DNA of 64,000 nt from contig NZ_FYEY01000001.1 of assembly GCF_900187385.1 (NCBI RefSeq), positions 4,650,001-4,714,000 of the forward strand. Reading direction: 5' to 3'. The notes under the pieces were generated by a model that worked only from the letters and a program-made list of their open reading frames with translations, was not told where the DNA came from and did no database searches. The DNA is from Streptomyces sp. 2114.4 (GTDB taxonomy: Bacteria > Actinomycetota > Actinomycetes > Streptomycetales > Streptomycetaceae). Shown in pieces: positions 40,630 through 48,789 of this stretch (the first letter of the stretch is position 1; each line of letters opens with the position of its first letter). The position numbers and the translations under genes were made by a program.

Positions 40630-42137
40630 CCGGCCCGGCCCCCGCGCACGGCGCACACGGCACGGGCTTTGCCCACAGCCGGCTCGGCGCCCGGATCGCG
40701 CGGCTGCCGTTGCGCTCGCGGCTGACCCTGCTCACCGCGGTGGCGGTGGCGGTGGCGGTGGCCGTCTCCGCCCTGGCCTGCTGGCTGCTCACCCGGGCCC
40801 AGCTGCGCGACGAGGTGGACAACTCGCTGCAGAACGTCGGCATCGCCGCGGGATATCTGCAGGAGACCTACACCGAATGCCGGCCCACCGACCCGACCGA
40901 GAGCAAGAACGCTCCGCCCTCGTACTTCAACGTCCAGATCGTCCAGGTCGACGGCTCACGCTGCATCGGGCCCAACTCCCAGCCCGTGCAGGTGCAGCGC
41001 TCGGACGTCGCCGTGGCGCAGGGCGTACAGCGCGACACCCTGCACGACGCGGTCACCCCCGACGGCACGGACGTCCGGGTGCTGACCAAGCACATCGGCG
41101 TCCAGGGAGTGCAGTTCGCGGTGTCCATCTCCCGTCCGCTGACCGAGGTCGACAGCGCGCTGAACCGCCTGGCGCTGCTGCTGGCGGCCGTCGCGGGGCT
41201 GGGCGTCATCGGCGCGGGCACGGCGGGACTGGTCATCGCGCGCTCCGGCCTCAAACCGGTGGACCGGCTGACCGGCGCCGTCGAACATGTCGCCCGGACC
41301 CAGGACCTGACCATCCGCATCCCGGCCGACGGCGAGGACGAGATCGCCCGGCTCTCCCGCTCCTTCAACGCCATGACCGCCGCGCTGGCCGCCTCCCGCG
41401 ATCTCCAGCAGCAGCTGATCGCGGACGCGGGCCATGAGCTGCGTACGCCGCTGACCTCGCTGCGTACCAACATCGACCTGCTGGTGCGCAGCGAGCAGGC
41501 CGGCCGGCCGATCCCGGCGGCGGACAAGGCGGCACTGCTGGCCTCGGTGAAGGCGCAGATGGGGGAGTTGGCGGCGCTGATCGGCGATCTGCAGGAGCTG
41601 TCGCGGCCCCCGGCGCCGGGGCAGAGCGCCATCGAGGTCGTGGCGCTGCACGAGATCGTCGGCTCCGGGCTGCAGCGGGCCCGGCTGCGCGGCCCGTCCC
41701 TGACCATCGCGGCGGACCTCGCCCCCTGGTACGTACGGGCCGAGCCGGCCGCGCTGGAGCGGGCGGTGGTGAACCTGCTGGACAACGCGGTGAAGTTCAG
41801 CCCGCCCGGCGGCACCGTCGAGGTCCGGCTGGCGGGTGGCGAGCTGACCGTGCGCGATCACGGGCCGGGCATTCCGCAGGACGAACTGCCGCATGTCTTC
41901 GAGCGGTTCTGGCGCTCGCCGTCCGCCCGCAGCCTGCCGGGCAGCGGCCTGGGGCTGTCGATCGTGGCGCGTACGGCGGAACAGGCGGGCGGCGCCGTAC
42001 GGCTGCGGTCAGCGGACCTCGGCGGCACGGAGGCGGTACTGACGCTGCCGGGCGCCGCGACGCCGCCGCCGGGGATACCGGAGCCGGGGATGCCGGAGCC
42101 GCCGAGGCCCCAGGGCCCGCCGCCGGAGGCGCAGTAA
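40626..42137 (+). CDS. MprB-like sensor histidine kinase
   Basis: A 503-aa membrane sensor kinase, ATG 40626. Two membrane helices (about residues 33-56 and 181-205) flank an extracellular domain of about 125 residues that contains two cysteines (ECRPTDP, SRCIGPN). A HAMP domain (about 207-258) precedes the DHp phospho-accepting His270 in DAGHELRTPLTSLRTNI. The ATPase domain has the N box LLDNAVKF, G1 DHGPGIP and G2 GSGLGLSIV. The C-terminus is Pro-rich. It pairs with the overlapping response regulator and probably senses envelope stress. Confidence 0.92.
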   Translation: MTGPAPAHGAHGTGFAHSRLGARIARLPLRSRLTLLTAVAVAVAVAVSALACWLLTRAQLRDEVDNSLQNVGIAAGYLQETYTECRPTDPTESKNAPPSYFNVQIVQVDGSRCIGPNSQPVQVQRSDVAVAQGVQRDTLHDAVTPDGTDVRVLTKHIGVQGVQFAVSISRPLTEVDSALNRLALLLAAVAGLGVIGAGTAGLVIARSGLKPVDRLTGAVEHVARTQDLTIRIPADGEDEIARLSRSFNAMTAALAASRDLQQQLIADAGHELRTPLTSLRTNIDLLVRSEQAGRPIPAADKAALLASVKAQMGELAALIGDLQELSRPPAPGQSAIEVVALHEIVGSGLQRARLRGPSLTIAADLAPWYVRAEPAALERAVVNLLDNAVKFSPPGGTVEVRLAGGELTVRDHGPGIPQDELPHVFERFWRSPSARSLPGSGLGLSIVARTAEQAGGAVRLRSADLGGTEAVLTLPGAATPPPGIPEPGMPEPPRPQGPPPEAQ

Positions 42138-42186
42138 GGGCCAAGTCCCGGGAACGGAACGGAGCAAGGGCGGCGCCCCGGGAGCG

Positions 42187-42224
42187 CCGTAGGGGCGGCG
42201 TCCCCCAAGACGCCGCCCCTACGG
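42187..42224. terminator. Bidirectional terminator between kinase and DUF2993 genes
   Basis: A perfect 16-bp stem: CCGTAGGGGCGGCGTC (42187-42202), 6-nt loop, inverse at 42209-42224, in the 135-nt gap between convergent genes. Confidence 0.85.
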
Positions 42225-42272
42225 CCCGCCCCTGCCGGGGTCGAGCCCTGACTTCTCTGCTTCCCTGCGTCT

Positions 42273-43667
42273 CTACTTCTTCTCCGCCGGCTTCTTCGCC
42301 GCGTCCCCGAACGGCAGGTTCGACCCCGAAAGGTCGGCGCGGATGCCGTCCCGTTCCACGGAGATGTGCCGCAGCCGGACGTCTCCGGGCGTCTTGGGGA
42401 GCTGGAAGGACAGCGACAGCCGGTCCGCGAGCTGCGGCTTGGTGAGGCCGGTCAGCGTGCCGAGGATCTTCGGGTCGATGCCCACCTTCTGCAGCAGCCA
42501 GGGGTGGTCCGCGACCACATCGACGAGATTGACCTTCATCAGGTGCTGGACGAAGCGCGGTGAACCGGTCAGCTCGTGCAGCTTCTCCTCGCTCTGCAGC
42601 GCTTCCTGGATGTACGGCTTGGGAATGCCGATCCGGTCGACGATCGCCGGGATGCTCAGCATCGCCTTGACCTTGGCGGCCTGCCGGCTGAGCTCGGCGG
42701 CGGTCTTGCGGGTCAGCCGCAGGCCCTCTTCCTTGCCGGTGCCGGGGCGGTAGACGGCGATGTCACCGATGTCCAGGCGCATACGGCTGATGTCGGTGGA
42801 GATGCCGCGGTCGCCGGCCCGCTGAATGCGCGCCTCGGCCCGTACCCGCAAATCGTGGCCGGCGATCGGCAGTTGACCGACCGCGCGCACGGAATTCGGG
42901 CCCATTTCGCTGAATTTCACCTGCGAGGCGCCCAGTTCGCGGTTCATGTCGTCGAAGGCCAGCAGCACGCTGCCGTGCATTTTCCCGATCGTGGCGCCCT
43001 TGATGGAGCTGGGCAGATCGCCGTCGAGACGTACGTCGTTGGCGGTGGCCTCGAATTTCGCCAGCGAAACCCGGTCGGCGGCCAGGTCGGGAATGGTGAC
43101 CTTCACCTGGTCGACGCGCTTGTCCAAGACCTGGGTGAGGAACGGGAATCCCTCGATATCGACCTCGGGAGTGGCGTTCAGATGCAGGGCATCCTTCACC
43201 TTTTTTGCGGCAGCGTTCTGTGCGTACAGCACCGCGAACCGGTCGAAGAGCCCGAGGAAGGAGACGCCGACGAGGGCGGTGACCAGCAGCTTCAGGGCGA
43301 ACGGTATGGCGGCGAACCGGCTGAGGCCGCGCTTCTTGCGGCGGTGGTTCGGCCGCTTCCAGGCCTCGCCGTCCGTCTCGTCGTCCGAGCGCAGGCCGAG
43401 CCCCAGCGGGTCGTCGCTGTCATCACGCTCATTGAGGTATGTGCGGCGGCGGGGAGCGTCGGCGGCGTCCAACGAGCCGGATCCCCACTCCGGTTCAAGC
43501 TCCGGCTCTGGGTCGGCGAGGGCCGCCAGATCCGCGTACGGGTTGACCATGCCAAGCTTTCTGGTGTCGCCCGTGGGGCCGTCCGGTTCGCCCGTCGCGG
43601 CGGTGTCGGAGTGCGGCCTGCTGACGGGCGTGGGCGAAGGTGAAGATATGCGTGTGGGGGTTCGCAT
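42273..43667 (-). CDS. Long DUF2993/LmeA-like membrane-anchored protein
   Basis: A 464-aa envelope protein. A charged, disordered N-terminal region (about 120 residues with ALADPEPELEPEW and RPNHRRKKRGLSRF) precedes one membrane helix (AIPFALKLLVTALVGVSFLG). The DUF2993 extracellular domain follows, with the conserved EVDIEGFPFLTQVLDKRVDQ segment and a long beta/helical C-terminus. It is related to the shorter protein at 28922-29623. ATG 43667 (MRTPTRISSP) is used; ATG 43550 (MVNPYADLAA) is a reasonable alternative. It is monocistronic, convergent with the sensor kinase. Confidence 0.8.
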   Translation of the reverse strand: MRTPTRISSPSPTPVSRPHSDTAATGEPDGPTGDTRKLGMVNPYADLAALADPEPELEPEWGSGSLDAADAPRRRTYLNERDDSDDPLGLGLRSDDETDGEAWKRPNHRRKKRGLSRFAAIPFALKLLVTALVGVSFLGLFDRFAVLYAQNAAAKKVKDALHLNATPEVDIEGFPFLTQVLDKRVDQVKVTIPDLAADRVSLAKFEATANDVRLDGDLPSSIKGATIGKMHGSVLLAFDDMNRELGASQVKFSEMGPNSVRAVGQLPIAGHDLRVRAEARIQRAGDRGISTDISRMRLDIGDIAVYRPGTGKEEGLRLTRKTAAELSRQAAKVKAMLSIPAIVDRIGIPKPYIQEALQSEEKLHELTGSPRFVQHLMKVNLVDVVADHPWLLQKVGIDPKILGTLTGLTKPQLADRLSLSFQLPKTPGDVRLRHISVERDGIRADLSGSNLPFGDAAKKPAEKK

Positions 43668-44069
43668 TCGTACATCTGACCACGGGCGGGACCCTTGAAT
43701 GCAAGTTGTACCGGCAGTAAGTCGGATACGCGAGGGTTGTCCCGCCGGTCTTGATAAAAATTTGCCGCGCTTGTGGGGTGACCTGAACGACCGTCACACC
43801 TCTTGGTGACCAAGCCGACATGCGCCTTGCAGGGGATCAGATCCGTCCGGGCCATCCGGCCCGCAAACCGAAGAGCGCAGTCATCCCATGACGTCGCACG
43901 AAGGCCGTTCCATGATCGTCATTGACCGGGCAACCGGCAAGAGGGGCGCGACGGTGGTGCGCCGGGATTCTGGGTGCGGGGACTTGAAGCTGCCGCAGCG
44001 GAAGCTCCTACCGTCCTGACCAGGGCCGGAAACACCGGCCCGGTGAAGCGTTCGTGAGGGGAGGCGGCG
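43668..44069. promoter_or_regulatory. Divergent promoter region with palindrome CTTGGTGACCAAG
   Basis: A 402-nt gap between the DUF2993 gene (minus) and the MerR gene (plus). It holds a perfect 13-nt palindrome CTTGGTGACCAAG at 43802-43814 and, further right, the MerR-type promoter described separately. An A/T-rich run (AAAAATTT near 43756) lies closer to the DUF2993 start. No gene is seen. Confidence 0.45.
43984..44014 (+). promoter_or_regulatory. MerR/TipA-type autoregulated promoter
   Basis: TTGAAG (43984-43989) and TACCGT (44009-44014) are separated by 19 bp. The spacer holds an 11-bp imperfect dyad (GAAGCTGCCGC / GCGGAAGCTCC, 9 of 11 pairs). The promoter fires toward the MerR gene 56 nt downstream, the classic self-activation arrangement. 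Confidence 0.7.
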
Positions 44070-44828
44070 ATGGCCTGGCCGACTGCGGAGGTCGCCCGGA
44101 TGTCGGGCGTGACGGCTCGTACGCTGCGGCACTACGACGAGATCGGTCTGCTGCCGCCCGCCTGGACCGGTACCAACGGCCACCGCTACTACGAGGAAGG
44201 CGAGCTGCTGCGATTGCAGCAGATCCTCGTCCTGCGGGCGCTGGGGCTGGGGCTGCCCGCGATCGGCGAGGTTCTGTCCGCGCAGGTCGACGAGGTGGAG
44301 GCCCTGCGGGGCCACCACCGTCGCCTGCTCGCCGAGCGCGACCGGCTCGACGGCCTGGCCGGCACCGTCGCCCGCACGATCACCGAACTGGAGCATGCCA
44401 GGAGGGACGGCAGACCCATGACCATCAACCGACCGGAGAACCTCTTCGAGGGGATCCAGCCCGCCCAGTACCAGGCGACCTTGCACGGCTTCCCGGAGCT
44501 GGCCGAGGCGATCGACCGACACACCGCGACGATGAGCGACGACCAGATCGAGGCCGGACAGCGTGAGCGCACGGCCCAGATGGTCCGGCTGGCCGAGCTG
44601 ATGGCCGCAGGCACCCCGGTCGACGCCGCACCCGTGCAGGCCGAGATCGACGCCCAGTACCGGGCGCTCACCGGAATCCGCCCCGTCTCCACCGAGGAGT
44701 ACCGCGCGCTCGGGCGTGCCTGCGTGGAGAACGAGCCGTGGCGCGCGGCGTACGAGGCGATCGCGCCGGGCCTGGCCGCCTACCAGCGGGACGCCATCCT
44801 GGCGTACGCCACGACCCGGCTGAGCTGA
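44070..44828 (+). CDS. MerR-family regulator with TipAS antibiotic-binding domain
   Basis: A 252-aa regulator. The N-terminal MerR winged helix reads MAWPTAEVARMSGVTARTLR, HYDEIGLLPPAW, then the long dimer helix (about residues 75-115). The C-terminal ~120 residues match the TipAS antibiotic-recognition domain, with RPENLFEGIQPAQYQ at its start and the helical YRALGRACVENEPWRAAYEA. TipA proteins bind thiopeptides and activate their own promoter. The 19-bp-spaced promoter upstream agrees with that mode. The ligand may differ; no resistance gene is adjacent. Confidence 0.9.
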   Translation: MAWPTAEVARMSGVTARTLRHYDEIGLLPPAWTGTNGHRYYEEGELLRLQQILVLRALGLGLPAIGEVLSAQVDEVEALRGHHRRLLAERDRLDGLAGTVARTITELEHARRDGRPMTINRPENLFEGIQPAQYQATLHGFPELAEAIDRHTATMSDDQIEAGQRERTAQMVRLAELMAAGTPVDAAPVQAEIDAQYRALTGIRPVSTEEYRALGRACVENEPWRAAYEAIAPGLAAYQRDAILAYATTRLS

Positions 44829-44915
44829 GAAAACCGGGCCGCCGCCACGGGAACGGCCTGCGGCGGCGGCCCTGCGGTGGCGGCCCTGCGGTGTGCGCCG
44901 GCCGGCCGCCGCGGT

Positions 44916-46733
44916 CTACTTCACGACCGTGATCCGGTCCGCCTTCGGCGGGGTGAGGGGGCTGTCGGCCGAGGAGTGGGCGGTCAGGTAGCCGGTGAAG
45001 GCGTCCAGGTCGGAGGGGCCGACGTACTTGTTCTTGCCGTCCTTGAAGGCGGTGAAGCCGTCACCGCCGCCGGCCAGGAATTCGTTCATCGCGACGCGGT
45101 AGGTCTTGGCGGGGTCGAGGGCGGTGCCGTCGAGCTTCACCGAGTCCTTGACGATGCGGGCGGCGCCCGACTTGGTCATGTCGAGGGTGTAGGTGAGGCC
45201 CTTGGAGATCTGAAGGATCTTCGGGGAGGCCTCGTTGGGGCCGCTGACCTGCTGCTGAAGTGCGGTGAGGAGCTGGGCGCCGGTGAGGTCGACGACGTTC
45301 ATCATGTTGGTGAAGGGCTGTACGGTGAACGCCTCCCCGTAGGTGACCACCCCGTCGCCCTCCGAGCCGGACGCCTTGAAGGCGAGGTCGGAGCGCACCC
45401 CGCCGGGGTTCATCAGGGCGAGCTGGGCGCCGCCCTTGTCGCCCGCCTTGGTGGCCTCCAGCTGGGCGTCGGCGATGACATCGCCGAGCGGTGACTCGGG
45501 GGCAGCGGCGCCGCGGCCCGCGATATCGGCGGAGATGTGGCCGACGGGACGGGCCGCGACCGGTGCGGCCAGCTTGTTCCAGCGGGTGATCAGCGACGTC
45601 ATGTCCGCGGCCTTGGGCTGGGTGCGGTCGACGACGTGGTTGACCGCGCCGGGCGCCTTGACGCTGGTCCGCACGATGTCGCGGGTGCGGCGGTCGTAGG
45701 TCAGCGTGGTGTCGGTGTAGAGCTTGCCGTAGGACGCGGCGGAGGTGACGGTGCGCGGCCGGCCGGACGGGTCCGGGATGGTGCAGGCGTAGGCCTGGTG
45801 GGTGTGGCCGGTGACCAGCGCGTCGACCGCCGGGGTGACGTGCTTGGCGATGTCGGTGATCGGGCCGGAGATGCCGTCGCCGGGGCCGGGGCTGTCGCAC
45901 CGGTAGTTGTACGAGGTGGAGGCGGGCAGACCGCCCTCGTGGATGAGGGCGACGATCGACTTCACGCCCTGCTTGTTCAGCACCTTGGCGTACTTGTTGA
46001 TCGTCTCGACCTCGTCGTGGAACTTCAGGCCCTTGACGCCGTTGGCGCTGACGATGTTGGGGGTGCCCTCCAGCGTCACCCCGATGAAGCCGATCCTGAC
46101 GCCCTTGTGCTTCCAGACGGTGTACGGCTTGAGCAGCGGCTTGCCGGTCTTCTCGTCCGTGACATTGGCGGCGAGGTACGGGAAGTCCGCGCCCCGGAAC
46201 GTCTCGCCCTTCTCGTAGCAGCCGTCCTTGGGGTGGCAGCCGCCCTTCTGAAGGCGGGTCAACTCGGCCCGGCCCTCGTCGAATTCGTGGTTGCCGACCG
46301 AGGTGACGTCGAGGCCCAGCTTGTTCATCGCCTCGATGGTCGGCTCGTCGTGGAACAGCCCGGACAGCAGCGGGCTGGCCCCGACCAGGTCGCCGGCCGC
46401 GGCGGTGACCGAGTAGGGGTGGCCCTTACGGGCCGTCCGCAGGGACTGCGCCAGGTACTCCGCGCCGCCCGCCGGGATGCTCTTCTTGCTGCCGTCCGGC
46501 TGGGCCTCCTCGACCGTGCCGGAGGAGCCCTGCGGCGGTTCGAGATTGCCGTGGAAGTCGTTGAAGGAGAGCAGCTGCACATCGACGGTGCGGCCGGCGC
46601 GGGCGGAGTGGCCGGCGTCTCCGGTGTCGGCCCCGGCCGGCAGGGCGGTGGCGGTGAGCCCGGCGGCGGCCAGTACGGCGGCGCCGATCGTCAATCTTCG
46701 CAGGGCGCGGCCCCGTTGCGGTGTCGCTGGCAT
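44916..46733 (-). CDS. Secreted 5'-nucleotidase/UshA-type metallophosphatase
   Basis: A 605-aa exported enzyme that should release phosphate from nucleotides outside the cell. It starts at ATG 46733 with a signal peptide (RRLTIGAAVLAAAGLTATAL, cleavage near PAGAD). The calcineurin-like catalytic domain has LSFNDFHGNLEP, SVGNHEFDEG and VTGHTHQAY as metal ligands. The C-terminal nucleotidase domain (about residues 375-590) contains the substrate-binding NPGGVRSDL and NEFLAGGGDGF. A phosphate-scavenging role fits the pst/ppk surroundings, but no PHO box is recognisable upstream. Confidence 0.92.
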   Translation of the reverse strand: MPATPQRGRALRRLTIGAAVLAAAGLTATALPAGADTGDAGHSARAGRTVDVQLLSFNDFHGNLEPPQGSSGTVEEAQPDGSKKSIPAGGAEYLAQSLRTARKGHPYSVTAAAGDLVGASPLLSGLFHDEPTIEAMNKLGLDVTSVGNHEFDEGRAELTRLQKGGCHPKDGCYEKGETFRGADFPYLAANVTDEKTGKPLLKPYTVWKHKGVRIGFIGVTLEGTPNIVSANGVKGLKFHDEVETINKYAKVLNKQGVKSIVALIHEGGLPASTSYNYRCDSPGPGDGISGPITDIAKHVTPAVDALVTGHTHQAYACTIPDPSGRPRTVTSAASYGKLYTDTTLTYDRRTRDIVRTSVKAPGAVNHVVDRTQPKAADMTSLITRWNKLAAPVAARPVGHISADIAGRGAAAPESPLGDVIADAQLEATKAGDKGGAQLALMNPGGVRSDLAFKASGSEGDGVVTYGEAFTVQPFTNMMNVVDLTGAQLLTALQQQVSGPNEASPKILQISKGLTYTLDMTKSGAARIVKDSVKLDGTALDPAKTYRVAMNEFLAGGGDGFTAFKDGKNKYVGPSDLDAFTGYLTAHSSADSPLTPPKADRITVVK

Positions 46734-46857
46734 GTGTTCCCCTCCTGGATGGTCCTGAGCGGACGGCAGCTTATTGTCGACGCGCGTAGTGCAACAGGGG
46801 TTACCGGGTGACGAGCTGGTTGCCGGGCGGGTGGCGAGCCGGTTGTCGCGAAGGGTG

Positions 46858-46949
46858 GGGAACGCGGGTGGTGCCCCTCCGGGAACGCGGGTGGTGCCCC
46901 TCCGGGAACATGGGTGGTACCCCTCCGGGAACGTGGGTGGTGCCCCTCC
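46858..46949 (+). repeat. Tandem array: four 23-bp repeats in front of mshD
   Basis: Four head-to-tail units (46858-46880, 46881-46903, 46904-46926, 46927-46949) of the form GGGAACGYGGGTGGTGCCCC plus TCC, the first two identical and the others with one to three changes. A partial fifth GGGAAC follows. The unit length (not a multiple of 3) and its place in a 246-nt divergent gap rule out coding. The array ends 18 nt before the probable -10 of mshD. Confidence 0.85.
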
Positions 46950-46979
46950 GGGAACCCGACTGGGTCGTACGCTTCACAC

Positions 46980-47918
46980 ATGACTGACGCTGCACAGGAG
47001 ATGGGCCGGGCCGGCCGCCGGATCCAGGTGGTCGACGAGCTCGCGCCGGAAGAGGCCACGGCCGTCGCCGAGCTGATCGAGCGGGCGGCCCGTACGGACG
47101 GGCAGCCCGCCGTGTCCGAGCAGGGGCGGCTGCAGCTGCGCGGGGGCGCGCGCCCCGGCGTACGCCATGTGCTGCTGTACCTGCCTGGCGACGAGGCCGA
47201 GGAGCTGGTCGCGTACGGGCAGCTGGAGGACACCGATCCGGTGGAGGCACCGGCCGCCGAGCTGGTGGTGCACCCGGGCTACCGCGGCCGCGGGCACGGC
47301 CGGGCCCTGGGCAGCGAGCTGCTGGAGCAGTCCGGGCGCCGGCTGCGGGTCTGGGCCCACGGCGGGCATCCGGCCGCCCGGCATCTCGCCCAGACCCTGG
47401 GGCTGACGATGTTCCGGGAGCTGCGCCAGATGCGGCGCTCGCTGACGGACCTGGAGCTGCCGGAGCCGGTGCTCCCCGAGGGGGTGTCCCTGCGGACCTT
47501 CCAGCCGGGCACCGATGACGAGGCCTGGCTGGAGGTGAACGCGGAGGCCTTTGCGCACCACCCGGAGCAGGGCTCGCTGATCCAGCGCGATCTGGACGAC
47601 CGCAAGGGCGAGGCGTGGTTCGACCCCAAGGGCTTCTTCCTGGCGGAGAAGGACGGCCGGCTGGTCGGCTTCCACTGGACCAAGGTGCACGCCGACGAGG
47701 GCCTGGGTGAGGTCTATGTGCTCGGGGTGCGGCCGGGCGCCCAGGGCGGCGGCCTGGGCAAGGCGCTGACCTCGGTGGGGCTGCGGCATCTGGCCGGCCA
47801 GGGCCTGCCGACGGCGATGCTGTACGTGGACGCGGACAACTCGGCGGCGGTGAGCGTGTACGAGCGGATGGGTTTCGCCACGCACGAGACGGACCTGATG
47901 TACCGCTCGGAGACGTGA
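46980..47918 (+). CDS. mshD: Mycothiol synthase MshD
   Basis: A 312-aa acetyltransferase that completes mycothiol, the actinobacterial thiol buffer, by acetylating Cys-GlcN-Ins. Two GNAT domains are visible. The N-terminal one (about residues 1-145) includes VVHPGYRGRGHGRALGSELL. The C-terminal one (about 160-312) has VYVLGVRPGAQGGGLGKALT, the acetyl-CoA loop, and ends with SVYERMGFATHETDLMYR. ATG 46980 is used. TACGCT ends 6 nt upstream with no ribosome-binding site, so the message is probably leaderless. The 23-bp repeat array ends at its -35 region. Confidence 0.95.
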   Translation: MTDAAQEMGRAGRRIQVVDELAPEEATAVAELIERAARTDGQPAVSEQGRLQLRGGARPGVRHVLLYLPGDEAEELVAYGQLEDTDPVEAPAAELVVHPGYRGRGHGRALGSELLEQSGRRLRVWAHGGHPAARHLAQTLGLTMFRELRQMRRSLTDLELPEPVLPEGVSLRTFQPGTDDEAWLEVNAEAFAHHPEQGSLIQRDLDDRKGEAWFDPKGFFLAEKDGRLVGFHWTKVHADEGLGEVYVLGVRPGAQGGGLGKALTSVGLRHLAGQGLPTAMLYVDADNSAAVSVYERMGFATHETDLMYRSET

Positions 47919-48061
47919 GACGGGGCGCAGAGGCGCGACCGCTCGGAGGCGTGCGACCGGACGGAGCGGCGAGACCGCTCGGAGAGGTGCGACCGGGCGG
48001 CGGATGAGCGAGTGGCGTACGAGCGCGCGCGGCGTATGACCGCTCACCCGCACGAACCTGC

Positions 48062-48095
48062 AGCGGGGGCGGGCCCACCGGGGTCCGCCCCCGCT
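48062..48095. terminator. Bidirectional terminator between mshD and GNAT gene
   Basis: AGCGGGGGCGG (48062-48072) pairs perfectly with CCGCCCCCGCT (48085-48095), 12-nt loop, 3 nt from the convergent GNAT stop. The DNA between the mshD stop and this hairpin contains short imperfect repeats of GACCGCTCGGAG. Confidence 0.75.
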
Positions 48096-48098
48096 GTG

Positions 48099-48716
48099 TC
48101 ATTGCTGCTGCGCGCGCTCTTCCTGCTGCGCCCGCCACTCGCGCGCCAGCATCGCGTAGACGACCTCGTCGGACCATTCCCCGTCGAGGAATTCGTTCTC
48201 CCGCAGCTGGCCTTCCCGGCGCATGCCCAGCCGTTCCAGCACCCGGGCCGAAGCGGTGTTGCGCCCGTCCAACTCGGCCTGGATGCGGTGCAGGTGCAGC
48301 TCCTCGAAACCCAGCTTCAGCAGCGCCCGGCCCGCCTCCGTGGCGTAGCCGTGGCCGGCGTGGTCCGGGTGGAAGACGTAACCGATGCCGCCCTGGCGGT
48401 GGGTGCGGCTCTTCCAGAAGAAGGTGACGTCGCCGACCAGGGTGCCGCTCTCGCGGACGACGACGGCGAGCTGGAGGACGTCGCCGGACTCGCGCAGCGC
48501 GGTGCGGGTGGTCTTGGCGGTGACGGAGGCCCGGGACCCGGCCTCGTCGAGGGGGCCCCAGTAGAGGTAGCGGCAGACCTCGGGGCGGCGCTGGTAGGCG
48601 TGGATCGCGGCGAAATCGTCGTGGATGACCGGGCGCAGATCCAGGCGTTCGGTGCGTATCGGGTAGTCGGGGGTGTACGGCAGCGGCGGCGTCACGGGCG
48701 TGGGAAGCGGGGGCAC
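48099..48716 (-). CDS. GNAT N-acetyltransferase (RimJ/RimL-like)
   Basis: A 205-aa acetyltransferase starting at ATG 48716. It has the RimJ/RimL pattern: PIRTERLDLRPVIHDDFAAI, then IGYVFHPDHAGHGYATEAGR (acetyl-CoA binding loop) and NTASARVLERLGMRREGQLR with the conserved asparagine. The substrate (protein N-terminus, amine or antibiotic) cannot be told. It converges with mshD and diverges from the ABC ATPase gene. Confidence 0.9.
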   Translation of the reverse strand: MPPLPTPVTPPLPYTPDYPIRTERLDLRPVIHDDFAAIHAYQRRPEVCRYLYWGPLDEAGSRASVTAKTTRTALRESGDVLQLAVVVRESGTLVGDVTFFWKSRTHRQGGIGYVFHPDHAGHGYATEAGRALLKLGFEELHLHRIQAELDGRNTASARVLERLGMRREGQLRENEFLDGEWSDEVVYAMLAREWRAQQEERAQQQ

Positions 48717-48771
48717 GCCGGCAGCGTAGGCAGCGGAGGTTGACAGGTGCAGCCCATTTCCCCCACCCTTT

Positions 48772-48787
48772 CACTACTTAATTAGTG
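48772..48787. promoter_or_regulatory. Palindrome CACTA-CTTAAT-TAGTG at ABC transporter start
   Basis: An AT-rich 16-bp palindrome (CACTACTTAATTAGTG) ending 2 nt before the ATG of the ABC ATPase gene. It resembles the operator style of YtrA-type GntR repressors, which commonly control such two-gene ABC operons. A TTGACA at 48740-48745 could be the -35. No GntR gene is adjacent. Confidence 0.55.
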
Positions 48788-48789
48788 GA

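Noticed and set aside
46734..46857. Search for a PHO box in front of the 5'-nucleotidase gene
   Set aside because: No 11-nt spaced GTTCACC-like units were found despite the expected phosphate control.
46858..46949. Tandem repeats considered as a CRISPR array
   Set aside because: Units are contiguous with no spacers, and there are no cas genes nearby.
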